Source: Streptomyces catenulae
Lineage (GTDB): Bacteria; Actinomycetota; Actinomycetes; Streptomycetales; Streptomycetaceae
Assembly: GCF_000718015.1 (NCBI RefSeq)
Contig: NZ_JODY01000011.1
Coordinates: forward strand, 62,001 to 126,000
Direction of reading: 5' to 3'
Length of the DNA stretch: 64,000 nt
Shown: positions 53,436 through 61,750 of the stretch, piece after piece
Layout of the letters: every line of letters starts with the position of its first letter
Position numbering within the stretch: the stretch's first letter is position 1
Translations under genes and position numbers: made by a program
Notes under the pieces: generated by a model
Database searches by the model: none
Seen by the model: only the letters and a program-made list of their open reading frames with translations
Told to the model about the DNA's origin: nothing

Positions 53436-54137
53436 GTGACCCGTACCGGCGCTCCCGACCCGCACCCGGACCGGCCCGGCGCCGAGGCGCTCGCGGCCGC
53501 CTGGGCGGACGTCGTCGCCACCGCCCGCCGCACCGTCGCCGACGGCCTCGTCGTCGGCACCTCCGGCAACGTCTCGGCCCGCGTCGGCGACACCGTCCTC
53601 GTCACCCCCAGCGGCGTCCCCTACGACCGCCTCGGCCCCGGCGACCTCACCGCCGTCGACCTCGACGGCCGCCGGTGCGCGGGCACCCTCCCGCCCACCA
53701 GCGAACTCCCCATGCACCTCGCCGTCTACCGCGCCACCGACGCCACCGCCCTCGTCCACACCCACGCCCCGCACGCCACCGCCGTCTCCGTCCTCGTCGA
53801 CGAGCTGCCACCGGTCCACTACATGACCGCCGCCCTCGGCGGACCCGTCCGCGTCGCGCCCTACGCCCCCTACGGCAGCGACGAACTGGCCGCCCACGCC
53901 CTCGCCGCACTGCGCGACCGCACCGCCTGCCTCCTCGCCCACCACGGCACGCTCGCCCTCGGCGCCACCCTCGACCAGGCACTGGACCGCACCGCCCAAC
54001 TGGAGTGGATGTGCCGCGTCTGGCTCCTCGCCTCCGCCGTCCCCGGCCGCACCCCCTCCCTCCTCTCCGCCGCCGCCCTCGCCGAGACCGCCACCCGCCT
54101 CCGCGGCTACGGACGCCACCCGGAAGCCACCTCCTAG
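53436..54137 (+). CDS. Class II aldolase/adducin family protein
   Basis: A 233-residue zinc aldolase-fold protein similar to L-fuculose-phosphate aldolase and L-ribulose-5-phosphate 4-epimerase. It has the substrate loop GTSGNVSARVGDTVLVTPSG, the His pair in ALVHTHAPHATA (zinc ligands), the general acid/base Glu in PTSELPMH and the third His in LLAHHGTLALG. The physiological substrate is uncertain. GTG 53436 follows GGAGGAAA. Confidence 0.92.
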   Translation: MTRTGAPDPHPDRPGAEALAAAWADVVATARRTVADGLVVGTSGNVSARVGDTVLVTPSGVPYDRLGPGDLTAVDLDGRRCAGTLPPTSELPMHLAVYRATDATALVHTHAPHATAVSVLVDELPPVHYMTAALGGPVRVAPYAPYGSDELAAHALAALRDRTACLLAHHGTLALGATLDQALDRTAQLEWMCRVWLLASAVPGRTPSLLSAAALAETATRLRGYGRHPEATS

Positions 54138-54145
54138 CTCCGGCC

Positions 54146-54174
54146 CGGCGGCGCCCGCCCCCGGGGCGCCGCCG
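54146..54174 (+). terminator. Terminator after the aldolase gene
   Basis: An 11-bp perfect stem (54146-54156 with 54164-54174) and a 7-nt loop, 9 bp after the stop. Confidence 0.82.
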
Positions 54175-54220
54175 CGTCACCCGCTCGCCCCGCCCGCTGG
54201 CCGCCCCCGGCACCCCGCCC

Positions 54221-54232
54221 CACACTGAAGAG
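54221..54232 (+). promoter_or_regulatory. -10-like box for a leaderless hydrolase transcript
   Basis: CACACT at 54221-54226 is six bases before GTG 54233. The hexamer is a weak match, but the spacing repeats that of other leaderless genes here. Confidence 0.4.
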
Positions 54233-55360
54233 GTGCGCCTGGCTACTGCGGCGGCTGCGGCCGCCACCACCGTGATCGGTGCCGGGGCGGCCGCGGTGGC
54301 GGCCGGCCGGTACGCCGGGGGCGTCGCCCTCCGGCCCTCCCCCCAGGTGCCGTTCCCCGGGGACGCACGCCTGACCGTCCACGCCACCGGCGACGGCACG
54401 GTCACCCTCACCCGCAGCCTGGCGTCGCTGCGCCCCGGCACCTACGGACTCTCCGGCCCCGGCTGCCATGCGATCGTCGGCCCGGTCCTGGAGCACGCCC
54501 CGCACGCCGCCGACACCGTCGTACGCCGCCTGGAGCGGATCACCCACGGCACCCTCCCGCCCGGCACCCGGGTGCGCCTCACCCCGCAGGTGTACGCCGG
54601 GAACCCCCGCGACGCCTTCGGCCTGACCTGCGCCGACGTCGACGTCCCCGGCGAACTCGGGCCGCTGCCCGCGTGGTTCCTGCCGGGCGTCCGCGACACC
54701 TGGGTGATCACCGTGCACGGCATCGGCACCACCCGCGAACACCCGATGGTCGTCATGCCGTTCCTCCACCGCCACCGGCTGCCCGTCCTCGGTCTCGCCT
54801 ACCGCAACGACGCGGGCGCCCCGCAGACCCCGGACCGGCTGCACCACCTCGGCGACTCCGAATGGCGTGACCTGGACGCCGCGATCCGCTACGCCGTCCG
54901 CTACGGCGCCCGCGACGTCGTCCTGCACGGCTGGTCCGCCGGGGCCACCATGGCGCTGCGCGCCGCCGTCCGCTCCGGTGTGCGCGACCGCATCCGCGGC
55001 CTCGTCCTGGACTCGCCGGTCCTCGACCGGCACGCCACCGTCCGCGCCCTGGCCGCCGCCCGGCACGTCCCGCGGGCCCTGCTGCCGCTCGCGGTCCGCG
55101 CCGCCGAGGGCCACACCGGGCTCCCCGTCGACCGCCCCGGCGACGCCGTCGACCCGGACACCCTCACCGTCCCCACCCTCCTCTTCCACGGCCCGGACGA
55201 CACCCTCGCCCCCTGGGCCGCCTCCCGCGCCCTCGCCGCGCGCCGCCCGGATCTCGTCACCCTCCACCCCGTGCCGCACGCCCCGCACGCCGCCATGTGG
55301 AACGCCGCCCCCACCGCCTACGAGGAGGCGCTGCGCCGCTTCCTGACCCCACTGATGTGA
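54233..55360 (+). CDS. Alpha/beta hydrolase with an N-terminal membrane segment
   Basis: A 375-residue alpha/beta hydrolase. A hydrophobic N-terminal stretch (about residues 2-25, Ala-rich, ending AAGRYAGG) is a signal anchor. The catalytic domain begins at about 160 with VITVHGIGTTREH. The nucleophile is in LHGWSAGATMALRA (G-W-S-A-G), the acid is probably in FHGPDDTLAPWAAS, and the His in VPHAPHAAMWN. The substrate is unknown; peptidase or esterase activity is possible. The start GTG 54233 has no ribosome-binding site and is probably leaderless. Confidence 0.86.
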   Translation: MRLATAAAAAATTVIGAGAAAVAAGRYAGGVALRPSPQVPFPGDARLTVHATGDGTVTLTRSLASLRPGTYGLSGPGCHAIVGPVLEHAPHAADTVVRRLERITHGTLPPGTRVRLTPQVYAGNPRDAFGLTCADVDVPGELGPLPAWFLPGVRDTWVITVHGIGTTREHPMVVMPFLHRHRLPVLGLAYRNDAGAPQTPDRLHHLGDSEWRDLDAAIRYAVRYGARDVVLHGWSAGATMALRAAVRSGVRDRIRGLVLDSPVLDRHATVRALAAARHVPRALLPLAVRAAEGHTGLPVDRPGDAVDPDTLTVPTLLFHGPDDTLAPWAASRALAARRPDLVTLHPVPHAPHAAMWNAAPTAYEEALRRFLTPLM

Positions 55361-55369
55361 CCGCCGCCG

Positions 55370-55399
55370 CCCGTACGCCCCGCTCCGTGCGCGTACGGG
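55370..55399 (+). terminator. Terminator after the alpha/beta hydrolase gene
   Basis: CCCGTACGC at 55370-55378 pairs with GCGTACGGG at 55391-55399, 10 bp past the stop. Confidence 0.7.
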
Positions 55400-55520
55400 G
55401 AAGCACGGCGCGCGGGCATACGGGGGGACAACTCCCCACAACCGTGATGGGTCGCCTGGATGAACCCCGCTGAGCGGGCCTTTTCCTGCCGTCCGATTGG
55501 GTTTTCGGGCCGTCAGCGGC

Positions 55521-55532
55521 AAGACTGCTCCT
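55521..55532 (+). promoter_or_regulatory. -10 box for a leaderless transcript at 55533
   Basis: AAGACT at 55521-55526 is followed by six bases and GTG 55533, with no ribosome-binding site. Confidence 0.45.
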
Positions 55533-56966
55533 GTGACGTCCCGTACTCCGCGCGACTCCCGGCTCCGACTCGTCCCCAGGCAACCGATTGCCGCCGCCCG
55601 CCGGGCGGTGAGCACCCGGGCCGCCCGTCCGGCCCCACGCCCGCCCGAGGGCACCCCGCCGCCCGCGGAACTGGCGCGCCAGGCCCGCGCCGCGCTCTCG
55701 GGCGCGGCCCGGCTGGCCCACTGGGCCGACGGCGCCGGTGACGGACTACGGGCCGGGCGCGACGGCGCCCTCCCGGCGGCCGACGTGGACCGCGCCGCCG
55801 AGGCCCTCGGCCTGCCCACCGCCCAGGTGCGCGCCGACTGGGACCGCGCCCGCCTCGCCGGACTGATCGAGTTGCACGGCGGGCTGGCCCGCGCCGGCTG
55901 GCGGCTGCGCGCCTGGGACCGCGACGACACCGCCGCCCTCCGCGGCTGGGTCGCCCTCTTCGACGCCTGGTCGCTGGCGCTGCCGTCCCCCGAGGGCGCC
56001 GGGCCCGCCATCGTCGGCGAGGTCGTCGAGGCGGTCCCGCAGCTGCTCTCGCTGCTCCACCTCTCGGCCGGTCCGGTCCGGCTCCAGGCACTGCTGGACA
56101 TGCTGGAACAGCGCGTCGCCGAGCTGCGCACCGAGCGCTGCGAGGTGCCATACGGGCCCCGCACCGAGTCCGCGGACGGCGACCCGGAGGAGGCGCAGGC
56201 CCCGCTCACCGCCCTGCTGGACTGGGCGCTCGCCGCACTGACCGCGGTCGGCGCGCTGGTGCCCGCCGACGGCGCGCCCGCCCCGGCGCCCGCCCCGGGC
56301 GACGGCGACGACGCCCGCGAGGCGCAGCTGACGCCGCTGGGCCACTGGTCGGTGTGGGTCAAGCTGGAGCAGATCTGCGTCGCGGCGCAGAGCCCGGCGG
56401 GCAACATCGAGCAGACCGCCGCCGCCATGCTCCGCGGCTGCGCCCGGCTCACCCCGGGCCCGGCCCGCGCGGAGTACCGCGCCTGGCTCGCGGCCCGCTC
56501 GGTCGGCTCGGCCGTCGAGGAGCTGCTGACCGTGGCGCGCGGCGAGGACGCGCTGCTGCGCGGGCTGGCCTTCGAGGCGCTGCGCGCCGTCGGCGCCCCG
56601 GCCGAGGCCGCCGTCCGCGCCGCCGCCGAGGAGGCGGCGCTGCGCCCGTACGTCCTGCTGTGGCTCTTCGAGCACGAGGGCGGCGACCCGGAGAACGCCC
56701 CCGACGTGCTCACCCGCGAGGAGTCGACCTGGCTGTGGGTGGACACCGCCGCGGCCGTCGCCGACCACGGCGAGAGCCAGCTGCTGATCCGCCATCTCGA
56801 CTCGGCGGTCCAGGGCTCCGTCCCGCGTCTTCTCGAAGAGGTGCGTGCGGTGGGCCATCCGCGCACCGTCCAGGTCCTGGTGGCGCTCGCCGCCGCCCAT
56901 CCCGACCCGGCGCTGGCCAAGGCCGTCCGCCGGGCGGCGTTCCAGGTGCACACCGGCGGCGTCTGA
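55533..56966 (+). CDS. Conserved protein of unknown function, paralogue of the gene at 15151
   Basis: A 477-residue soluble, mostly helical protein without recognisable catalytic motifs. The overall design follows the 494-residue product at 15151-16635: LAHWADGAGDGLRAGRDG near the start, STWLWVDTAAAVADHG and RTVQVLVALAAAHPDPALAK near the end, and a short basic tail. It has an N-terminal Arg-rich segment instead of the acidic insert. GTG 55533 is preferred to an upstream TTG at 55497, because a leaderless promoter lies between. Function unknown. Confidence 0.83.
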   Translation: MTSRTPRDSRLRLVPRQPIAAARRAVSTRAARPAPRPPEGTPPPAELARQARAALSGAARLAHWADGAGDGLRAGRDGALPAADVDRAAEALGLPTAQVRADWDRARLAGLIELHGGLARAGWRLRAWDRDDTAALRGWVALFDAWSLALPSPEGAGPAIVGEVVEAVPQLLSLLHLSAGPVRLQALLDMLEQRVAELRTERCEVPYGPRTESADGDPEEAQAPLTALLDWALAALTAVGALVPADGAPAPAPAPGDGDDAREAQLTPLGHWSVWVKLEQICVAAQSPAGNIEQTAAAMLRGCARLTPGPARAEYRAWLAARSVGSAVEELLTVARGEDALLRGLAFEALRAVGAPAEAAVRAAAEEAALRPYVLLWLFEHEGGDPENAPDVLTREESTWLWVDTAAAVADHGESQLLIRHLDSAVQGSVPRLLEEVRAVGHPRTVQVLVALAAAHPDPALAKAVRRAAFQVHTGGV

Positions 56967-56974
56967 TCCGGCAG

Positions 56975-57001
56975 CCGCCGGGCCACCGCGGCCCGGCGGC
57001 C
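56975..57001. terminator. Bidirectional terminator between convergent genes
   Basis: An 11-bp perfect stem (56975-56985 with 56991-57001) with a 5-nt loop. Confidence 0.85.
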
Positions 57002-57027
57002 CGCGGCCGTCCACCGGAGGGACCGGG

Positions 57028-57438
57028 TCATCCGCCCGCCCCCGGCGCGTACGTCCCGAAGCTCCAGACGTTGCCCTCGGCGTCGCGCGCCAGGTAGTCG
57101 CGGGAGCCGTACTCCTGGTCCCGGGGCGCCATCAGGATCTCCACCCCGGCGGCGCGCGCCCGGTCGTGGTGGGCGTCCACGTCCTCGACCACGACGTAGA
57201 CGCCGCTCGGACCGGCGTCGGCCATCGCCGCGTCGAAGGGGCCGCCGTGCCCCTTGGAGCCGAGCATCACCCGGCCGTTGCCGTACGACAGCTCGGCGTG
57301 GACGACGGTGCCGTCCTCGCCCTCGTACACCGCCTCCCTGGTGAAGCCGAAGGCGTCGGTCAGCTGGCGGATCGCGGCCCGGGCGTCGCGGTAGACGAGG
57401 GTGGGGAAGAGCGTGGGGGGCTGCGGGGTGACCGGCAT
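57028..57438 (-). CDS. VOC family protein (glyoxalase/bleomycin-resistance type)
   Basis: A 136-residue single-module VOC protein with paired beta-alpha-beta units: TLFPTLVYRDARAAIRQLTDAFGF, then VVHAELSYGNGRVMLGS, VYVVVEDVDAHHDRARAAG and the closing SRDYLARDAEGNVWSFGTY. The PhnB-like layout and WSFGTY ending are common in actinobacteria. Substrate or drug target unknown; it is unlike the cob-cluster VOC protein. Confidence 0.9.
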   Translation of the reverse strand: MPVTPQPPTLFPTLVYRDARAAIRQLTDAFGFTREAVYEGEDGTVVHAELSYGNGRVMLGSKGHGGPFDAAMADAGPSGVYVVVEDVDAHHDRARAAGVEILMAPRDQEYGSRDYLARDAEGNVWSFGTYAPGAGG

Positions 57439-57744
57439 GGTGGCCGCCTCTCCCGGGAGCGTGTGTCCCGTGGCGCACGGCCCCGCGCGCCGCTCGCGCG
57501 GGCATCCGTGAGATCTGCCTCACAGTCTGCCGGGACCCACTGACAACGCACCCGCGGCGGCCGCGCCCGCCACCCGCGCCGGAGCCGCCGTACGGCCGTC
57601 CGTGGCCTTCGGCGGCCGGGAAAAACAGTTGCGTGGCACCGTTAGACTGCCCGCATGGCAGTTCTCCTCTGGGTTCATTAGACGGCGTAGACCGCTCTCG
57701 GACCGTCCGTCCAATCCGCCGTCACCCTGCCCTGGAGTTTTTCC
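57439..57744. other. 306-bp leader/promoter region of the ABC-F gene
   Basis: It holds the promoter (TAGACT at 57643-57648), a short leader reading frame at 57655-57681 and an inverted repeat at 57681-57723. The half nearer the VOC gene shows nothing else. Confidence 0.6.
57655..57681 (+). CDS. Eight-codon leader reading frame upstream of the ABC-F gene
   Basis: ATG to TAG encodes MAVLLWVH. TAGACT, a good -10 hexamer, lies exactly six bases before the ATG, so this frame is predicted to start a leaderless transcript 90 nt upstream of the ABC-F start. GACGGCG at 57681-57687, starting on the last base of the stop codon, can pair with CGCCGTC at 57717-57723. This is the layout of ribosome-mediated attenuators found before antibiotic-resistance ABC-F genes. 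Translation and function are inferred only. Confidence 0.5.
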   Translation: MAVLLWVH

Positions 57745-59343
57745 GTGATCACCGCTTCCGGCCTTGAGCTGCGCGCCGGCGCCCGCGTTCTCATCGATTC
57801 CGCTTCCTTCCGTATCGCCAAGGGCGACCGCGTCGGCCTGGTCGGCCGCAACGGCGCGGGGAAGACCACCCTCACCAAGGTCCTGGCCGGTGAAGGCATC
57901 CCCGCCGCCGGGTCCGTCACCCGCTCCGGCGAGGTCGGCTACCTCCCGCAGGACCCGCGCACCGGCGACATGGACGTCCTCGCCCGCGACCGCATCCTCT
58001 CCGCCCGTGAGCTGGACTCCGTCCTGCGCAAGATGCGGGAGAACGAGGACCGGATGGCGAACGGCAAGGGCGCCACCCGTGAGAAGGCGATGCGCAAGTA
58101 CGAGCGCCTGGAGACGGAGTTCCTGACCAAGGGCGGGTACGCCGCCGAGGCGGAGGCCGCGACCATCGCCGCCAGCCTGGGCCTGCCGGACCGGATCCTC
58201 GCCCAGCCGCTGCACACCCTCTCCGGTGGTCAGCGCCGCCGCGTCGAGCTGGCCCGGATCCTCTTCTCGGACGCCGACACCCTGCTCCTCGACGAGCCGA
58301 CCAACCACCTCGACGCCGACTCCATCGTCTGGCTGCGCGACTACCTCAAGACGTACCGCGGCGGTTTCATCGTGATCTCCCACGACGTCGACCTCGTCGA
58401 GACCGTCGTCAACAAGGTCTTCTACCTCGACGCCAACCGCGCCACCATCGACGTCTACAACATGGGCTGGAAGCTCTACCAGCAGCAGCGTGAGGCCGAC
58501 GAGAAGCGCCGTCGCCGTGAGCGGCAGAACGCCGAGAAGAAGGCCGCGGCCCTCAACTCGCAGGCCGACAAGATGCGCGCCAAGGCCACCAAGACCGTCG
58601 CCGCGCAGAACATGGCCAAGCGCGCCGAGCGTCTGCTGTCCGGTCTGGAGGAGGTCCGCGCCGCCGACAAGGTCGCCAAGCTGCGCTTCCCCGACCCGGC
58701 GCCGTGCGGCAAGACGCCGCTCACCGCCGAGGGGCTGTCGAAGTCGTACGGTTCGCTGGAGATCTTCACCGACGTCGACCTCGCCATCGACAAGGGCTCC
58801 CGGGTCGTCATCCTGGGTCTGAACGGCGCCGGTAAGACCACGCTGCTGCGGCTGCTGGCCGGGGTGGAGACCCCCGACACCGGCGAGGTCCGCCCCGGTC
58901 ACGGCCTCAAGCTGGGCTACTACGCGCAGGAGCACGAGACGCTCGACCCGGACCGCACGGTCCTGGAGAACATGCGCTCCGCCGCCCCGGACATGGACCT
59001 CGTCGCCATCCGGAAGACGCTGGGTTCCTTCCTGTTCTCCGGCGACGACGTCGACAAGCCCGCCGGGGTGCTCTCCGGCGGTGAGAAGACCCGGCTGGCG
59101 CTGGCCACGCTGGTCGTCTCGTCCGCCAACGTCCTGCTGCTCGACGAGCCGACGAACAACCTCGACCCGGCCAGCCGCGAGGAGATCCTCGGCGCGCTGC
59201 ACACCTTCACCGGCGCCGTCGTCCTCGTCTCGCACGACGAGGGCGCGGTGGACGCCCTGGAGCCGGAGCGGATCATCCTGCTGCCCGACGGTGTCGAGGA
59301 CCTGTGGGGTCAGGAGTACGCGGACCTCGTCGCGCTGGCGTGA
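57745..59343 (+). CDS. ABC-F family ATPase (ribosome-associated)
   Basis: A 532-residue soluble protein with two ABC domains and no membrane part. Domain 1: GRNGAGKTT, LSGGQRRRVELAR, LLLDEPTNHLD. Then a highly charged linker (about residues 245-310, QREADEKRRRRERQNAEKKA). Domain 2: GLNGAGKTT, LSGGEKTRLALA, LLLDEPTNNLDP. ABC-F proteins bind the ribosomal E site and either regulate translation or displace antibiotics. The 57-residue segment between Walker A and signature in domain 1 contains a helical arm (about 85-130). GTG start; CTGGAG lies 8 nt upstream. Confidence 0.94.
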   Translation: MITASGLELRAGARVLIDSASFRIAKGDRVGLVGRNGAGKTTLTKVLAGEGIPAAGSVTRSGEVGYLPQDPRTGDMDVLARDRILSARELDSVLRKMRENEDRMANGKGATREKAMRKYERLETEFLTKGGYAAEAEAATIAASLGLPDRILAQPLHTLSGGQRRRVELARILFSDADTLLLDEPTNHLDADSIVWLRDYLKTYRGGFIVISHDVDLVETVVNKVFYLDANRATIDVYNMGWKLYQQQREADEKRRRRERQNAEKKAAALNSQADKMRAKATKTVAAQNMAKRAERLLSGLEEVRAADKVAKLRFPDPAPCGKTPLTAEGLSKSYGSLEIFTDVDLAIDKGSRVVILGLNGAGKTTLLRLLAGVETPDTGEVRPGHGLKLGYYAQEHETLDPDRTVLENMRSAAPDMDLVAIRKTLGSFLFSGDDVDKPAGVLSGGEKTRLALATLVVSSANVLLLDEPTNNLDPASREEILGALHTFTGAVVLVSHDEGAVDALEPERIILLPDGVEDLWGQEYADLVALA

Positions 59344-59682
59344 CCGGTGGCGGGCCACCAGGTTCGCGCATCGATCATTCGGCCGACGGGTGATCCATCA
59401 TCTGAGTGAGAACGGCTCGTACACCGGCGAGCCTCCGAGACGGAGCCGGGCCCTGGCGGCCCGGCTTCCGTCATGTTCGGCGCGCCCCCGCTGACCTGCG
59501 GTTTCCCGGACGGGGCGCGGAAGGGCGCGGCGATTTCGGTGGGTGTCGGAGGCCCTCGGCCAGATTGTCCGGACACGGACGGCCTCGGACGCCTCGCCAC
59601 AGACCTTGCCGAATGGGTGGCCAGGAACGCGAGGAGGGGTGATCATGAGAGTCCAGAGCGCACTTCCCATGAGGAGGCACGG
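59344..59682. other. 339-bp gap between the ABC-F and HTH genes
   Basis: It contains the ABC-F terminator (59439-59472) and a short reading frame with a strong ribosome-binding site at 59645. The middle part shows nothing convincing. Confidence 0.55.
59439..59472 (+). terminator. Terminator after the ABC-F gene
   Basis: A 14-bp stem with one bulged T (59439-59452 with 59458-59472) and a 5-nt loop. Confidence 0.8.
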
Positions 59683-59698
59683 GTGGCCGAGACTCTGA
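59645..59698 (+). CDS. 17-residue short reading frame overlapping the HTH gene start
   Basis: ATG to TGA encodes MRVQSALPMRRHGWPRL. It is preceded by AGGAGGGG at 6-nt spacing, one of the better ribosome-binding sites in the window. It runs past the HTH gene's own GAGGAGG and its GTG at 59683 in a different frame. It may be a regulatory leader that couples or throttles translation of the HTH protein. No homologue is known to me. Confidence 0.35.
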   Translation: MRVQSALPMRRHGWPRL

Positions 59699-59904
59699 AG
59701 AAGGGCAGCCGGGTGACCGGCGCCGCGCGCGAAAAGCTCGCGGCAGACCTGAAGAAGAAGTACGACTCCGGAGCGAGCATCCGGGCGCTGGCCGAAGAGA
59801 CCGGTCGCTCCTATGGATTCGTCCACCGGATGCTCAGCGAATCCGGTGTGTCCCTGCGCGGTCGAGGCGGAGCAACGAGGGGCAAGAAGGCCACCTCGGC
59901 CTGA
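59683..59904 (+). CDS. Small helix-turn-helix protein
   Basis: A 73-residue basic protein. Residues about 18-55 form a helix-turn-helix of the sigma-70 region 4/Hin-like type: KLAADLKKKYDSGASIRALA then EETGRSYGFVHRMLSESG. The C-terminal RGRGGATRGKKATSA is a basic tail. It is a widespread Streptomyces small DNA-binding protein, but its targets are unknown. GTG 59683 follows GAGGAGG by 6 nt; longer in-frame versions upstream have no support. Confidence 0.88.
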   Translation: MAETLKKGSRVTGAAREKLAADLKKKYDSGASIRALAEETGRSYGFVHRMLSESGVSLRGRGGATRGKKATSA

Positions 59905-60016
59905 CGACCGCGACTCCGACGGGTAGTCCCCCCGGTCGGTCGGGCAGACGACCGGGAGGTTACCGTTCAGTCACTTACGCACGCTGGTGTGCGACGGCTG
60001 ACTCGGAGGCATTCTG

Positions 60017-60796
60017 ATGACTCTGCTCGACAAGGACGGTGTGCGGCTCACCGTGGACGACGCGCTCGCCACGGTGACCCTCGCAGGCGCGGCCAAGCGC
60101 AACGCCCAGTCGCCCGCCATGTGGCGGGCGCTGGCCGAGGTCGGCGCGCTGCTGCCGGGGAGCGTCCGCGTCGTGGTGCTGCGGGGCGAGGGCAAGTCCT
60201 TCTCCGCGGGACTCGACCGGCAGGCGTTCACGCCCGAGGGATTCGACGGCGAGCCGTCCTTCCTCGACATGGCGCGCGGCCCGGAGCACGAGATGGACGC
60301 GCTCATCGCCTCGTACCAGGAGGCGTTCACCTGGTGGCGGCGGAACGACCTGGTGTCGATCGCCGCCGTCCAGGGCCATGCGATAGGCGCCGGATTCCAG
60401 CTGGCGCTCTCCTGTGACCTGCGGGTCTGTGCCGAGGACGTGCAGTTCGCGATGCGTGAGACCAGCCTCGGGCTGGTGCCCGACCTGACGGGCACCCACC
60501 CGCTGGTCCATCTCGTCGGCTACGCCCGGGCGCTGGAGATCTGCGCCACCGGGCGCTTCGTCCACGGTGACGAGGCGGGCCGGATCGGCCTGGCCAACCT
60601 CGTCGTCCCCGGTGAGGAGCTGGACGCTGCGGTCGCCGACCTGGTCACCGCGCTGCTGGCCCCGCCGCGTGACGCCGTCATCGAGACCAAGGCGCTGCTC
60701 GCCGGTGCCGTCGGCCGGGATCTGGACGCACAGCGCGCCGCCGAGCGGGCCGCCCAGGGCCGCCGTCTGCACGATCTGGCGGGCCTCGGCGAATGA
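60017..60796 (+). CDS. Enoyl-CoA hydratase/isomerase family protein
   Basis: A 259-residue crotonase-fold enzyme. The oxyanion-hole segments are GEGKSFSAGLDRQAF and VQGHAIGAGFQLALSCDLRV. The second position, where the classical hydratase Glu would be, lies in RETSLGLVPDLTGTHPL. The pattern fits hydratase/isomerase members, but the exact acyl-CoA substrate is unknown. ATG 60017 is chosen; GGAGG lies 9 nt upstream. No beta-oxidation partner is adjacent. Confidence 0.9.
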   Translation: MTLLDKDGVRLTVDDALATVTLAGAAKRNAQSPAMWRALAEVGALLPGSVRVVVLRGEGKSFSAGLDRQAFTPEGFDGEPSFLDMARGPEHEMDALIASYQEAFTWWRRNDLVSIAAVQGHAIGAGFQLALSCDLRVCAEDVQFAMRETSLGLVPDLTGTHPLVHLVGYARALEICATGRFVHGDEAGRIGLANLVVPGEELDAAVADLVTALLAPPRDAVIETKALLAGAVGRDLDAQRAAERAAQGRRLHDLAGLGE

Positions 60797-60802
60797 CCCC
60801 GC

Positions 60803-60852
60803 GGACCGCCCGCGACGCCGTGCCCCGCCGGGGGCGGCGCCGCGGGCGGTCC
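60803..60852. terminator. Bidirectional terminator
   Basis: A 12-bp perfect stem (60803-60814 with 60841-60852) with a 26-nt self-pairing loop, between convergent genes. Confidence 0.78.
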
Positions 60853-60856
60853 CGTC

Positions 60857-61561
60857 TCATCCCTCGTCCACGGCCGTGACCAGCACCGCCACGGCCACCG
60901 GCGGGGTACCGGCCGCGCCCGCCGCCGCGCGTACCGCCCGGGCGACCTCCACCGCCCGGTGCCCCGGGCCGGTCACCACCTGAACCAGCAGCCCGCCCGG
61001 CGTCTCCCGTACCGGCCGGGACGTACCGCCGAGCGTGGCGGCGAGCCGCACCACGCCGGGCACCGCCAGCGCCGCATCGGCCACCGGGTCCGGCACCCCC
61101 GTCTCCTGCGGGCTGAGGCCGACGCCCGGCCCCGGCGGTGTCGGGCGCTCCCGGTGCGGTGCCCCGGCGGGGTCGAGCACGCCGGTGACCTGGAGGTCCA
61201 CGGACGTCACCGGCAGCCCGAGGGCCCGGTCGGCGGTCTCCAGCAGCGCGGTGCGCAGCTCCTCGGCGGTCCGGGACAGCGGGCGGTCCGGGGTGGCCGT
61301 GAGGTCCGCGGTGATCCGCAGCGGGCCGGGCGGCAGCGCGCTGGGCGGCGCCGGGGCGGGCGGGCGTGGGCCGTGGTGGTCCACGAGGCCGATCCGCAAC
61401 GCGCCCAGGGACAGCCCGGGCAGCGCGGTGGCGCGGGCCCGCAGCACCCGTACCGCGGCCTCCTCGGTGATCCAGCAGCCGTCCGCCGGGGCGCCCAGCG
61501 GCAGCACCCGGCCGGTGCCCAGCTCCCGGCGCACCCGGTGCGCCCACTCCGTCGCGGCCAC
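60857..61561 (-). CDS. Asp23-locus hypothetical protein (often labelled nucleopolyhedrovirus P10 family)
   Basis: A 234-residue Pro/Ala-rich soluble protein, divergent from the Asp23 operon. It has an N-terminal segment RVRRELGTGRVLPLGAPADGCWITEEAAVRVLR and a C-terminal VRAAAGAAGTPPVAVAVLVTAVDEG similar in style to Asp23-like domains. Proteins at this position in Streptomyces carry a P10 label that says little about function. The start is GTG 61561; an open frame continues to 61657 but is unlike relatives. Probably an envelope-stress accessory. Confidence 0.72.
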   Translation of the reverse strand: MAATEWAHRVRRELGTGRVLPLGAPADGCWITEEAAVRVLRARATALPGLSLGALRIGLVDHHGPRPPAPAPPSALPPGPLRITADLTATPDRPLSRTAEELRTALLETADRALGLPVTSVDLQVTGVLDPAGAPHRERPTPPGPGVGLSPQETGVPDPVADAALAVPGVVRLAATLGGTSRPVRETPGGLLVQVVTGPGHRAVEVARAVRAAAGAAGTPPVAVAVLVTAVDEG

Positions 61562-61750
61562 CGCATCGCCCCCAGGGTCGTCGTCCGGCTGTCCTCCCAG
61601 CCTGCCGCAGCCCGGCCCGTACGGCAGGGCGGTGCGGCCGGGGGCGGCGGGGCGCAACCCGGGTGCCGCAACCGGCCGGGCGGGCTCGGGCGGACGCCCC
61701 TAGCGTGGTGAGGAGCGGTGACGTCTCCCCTCGGAAAGGGACGATCGGCG

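Noticed and set aside
54134..57523. Minus-strand open frame of over 1000 codons opposite the hydrolase and its neighbour
   Set aside because: The composition is that of a reverse-strand shadow (Ser/Arg/Ala runs), and it overlaps several real genes on the other strand.
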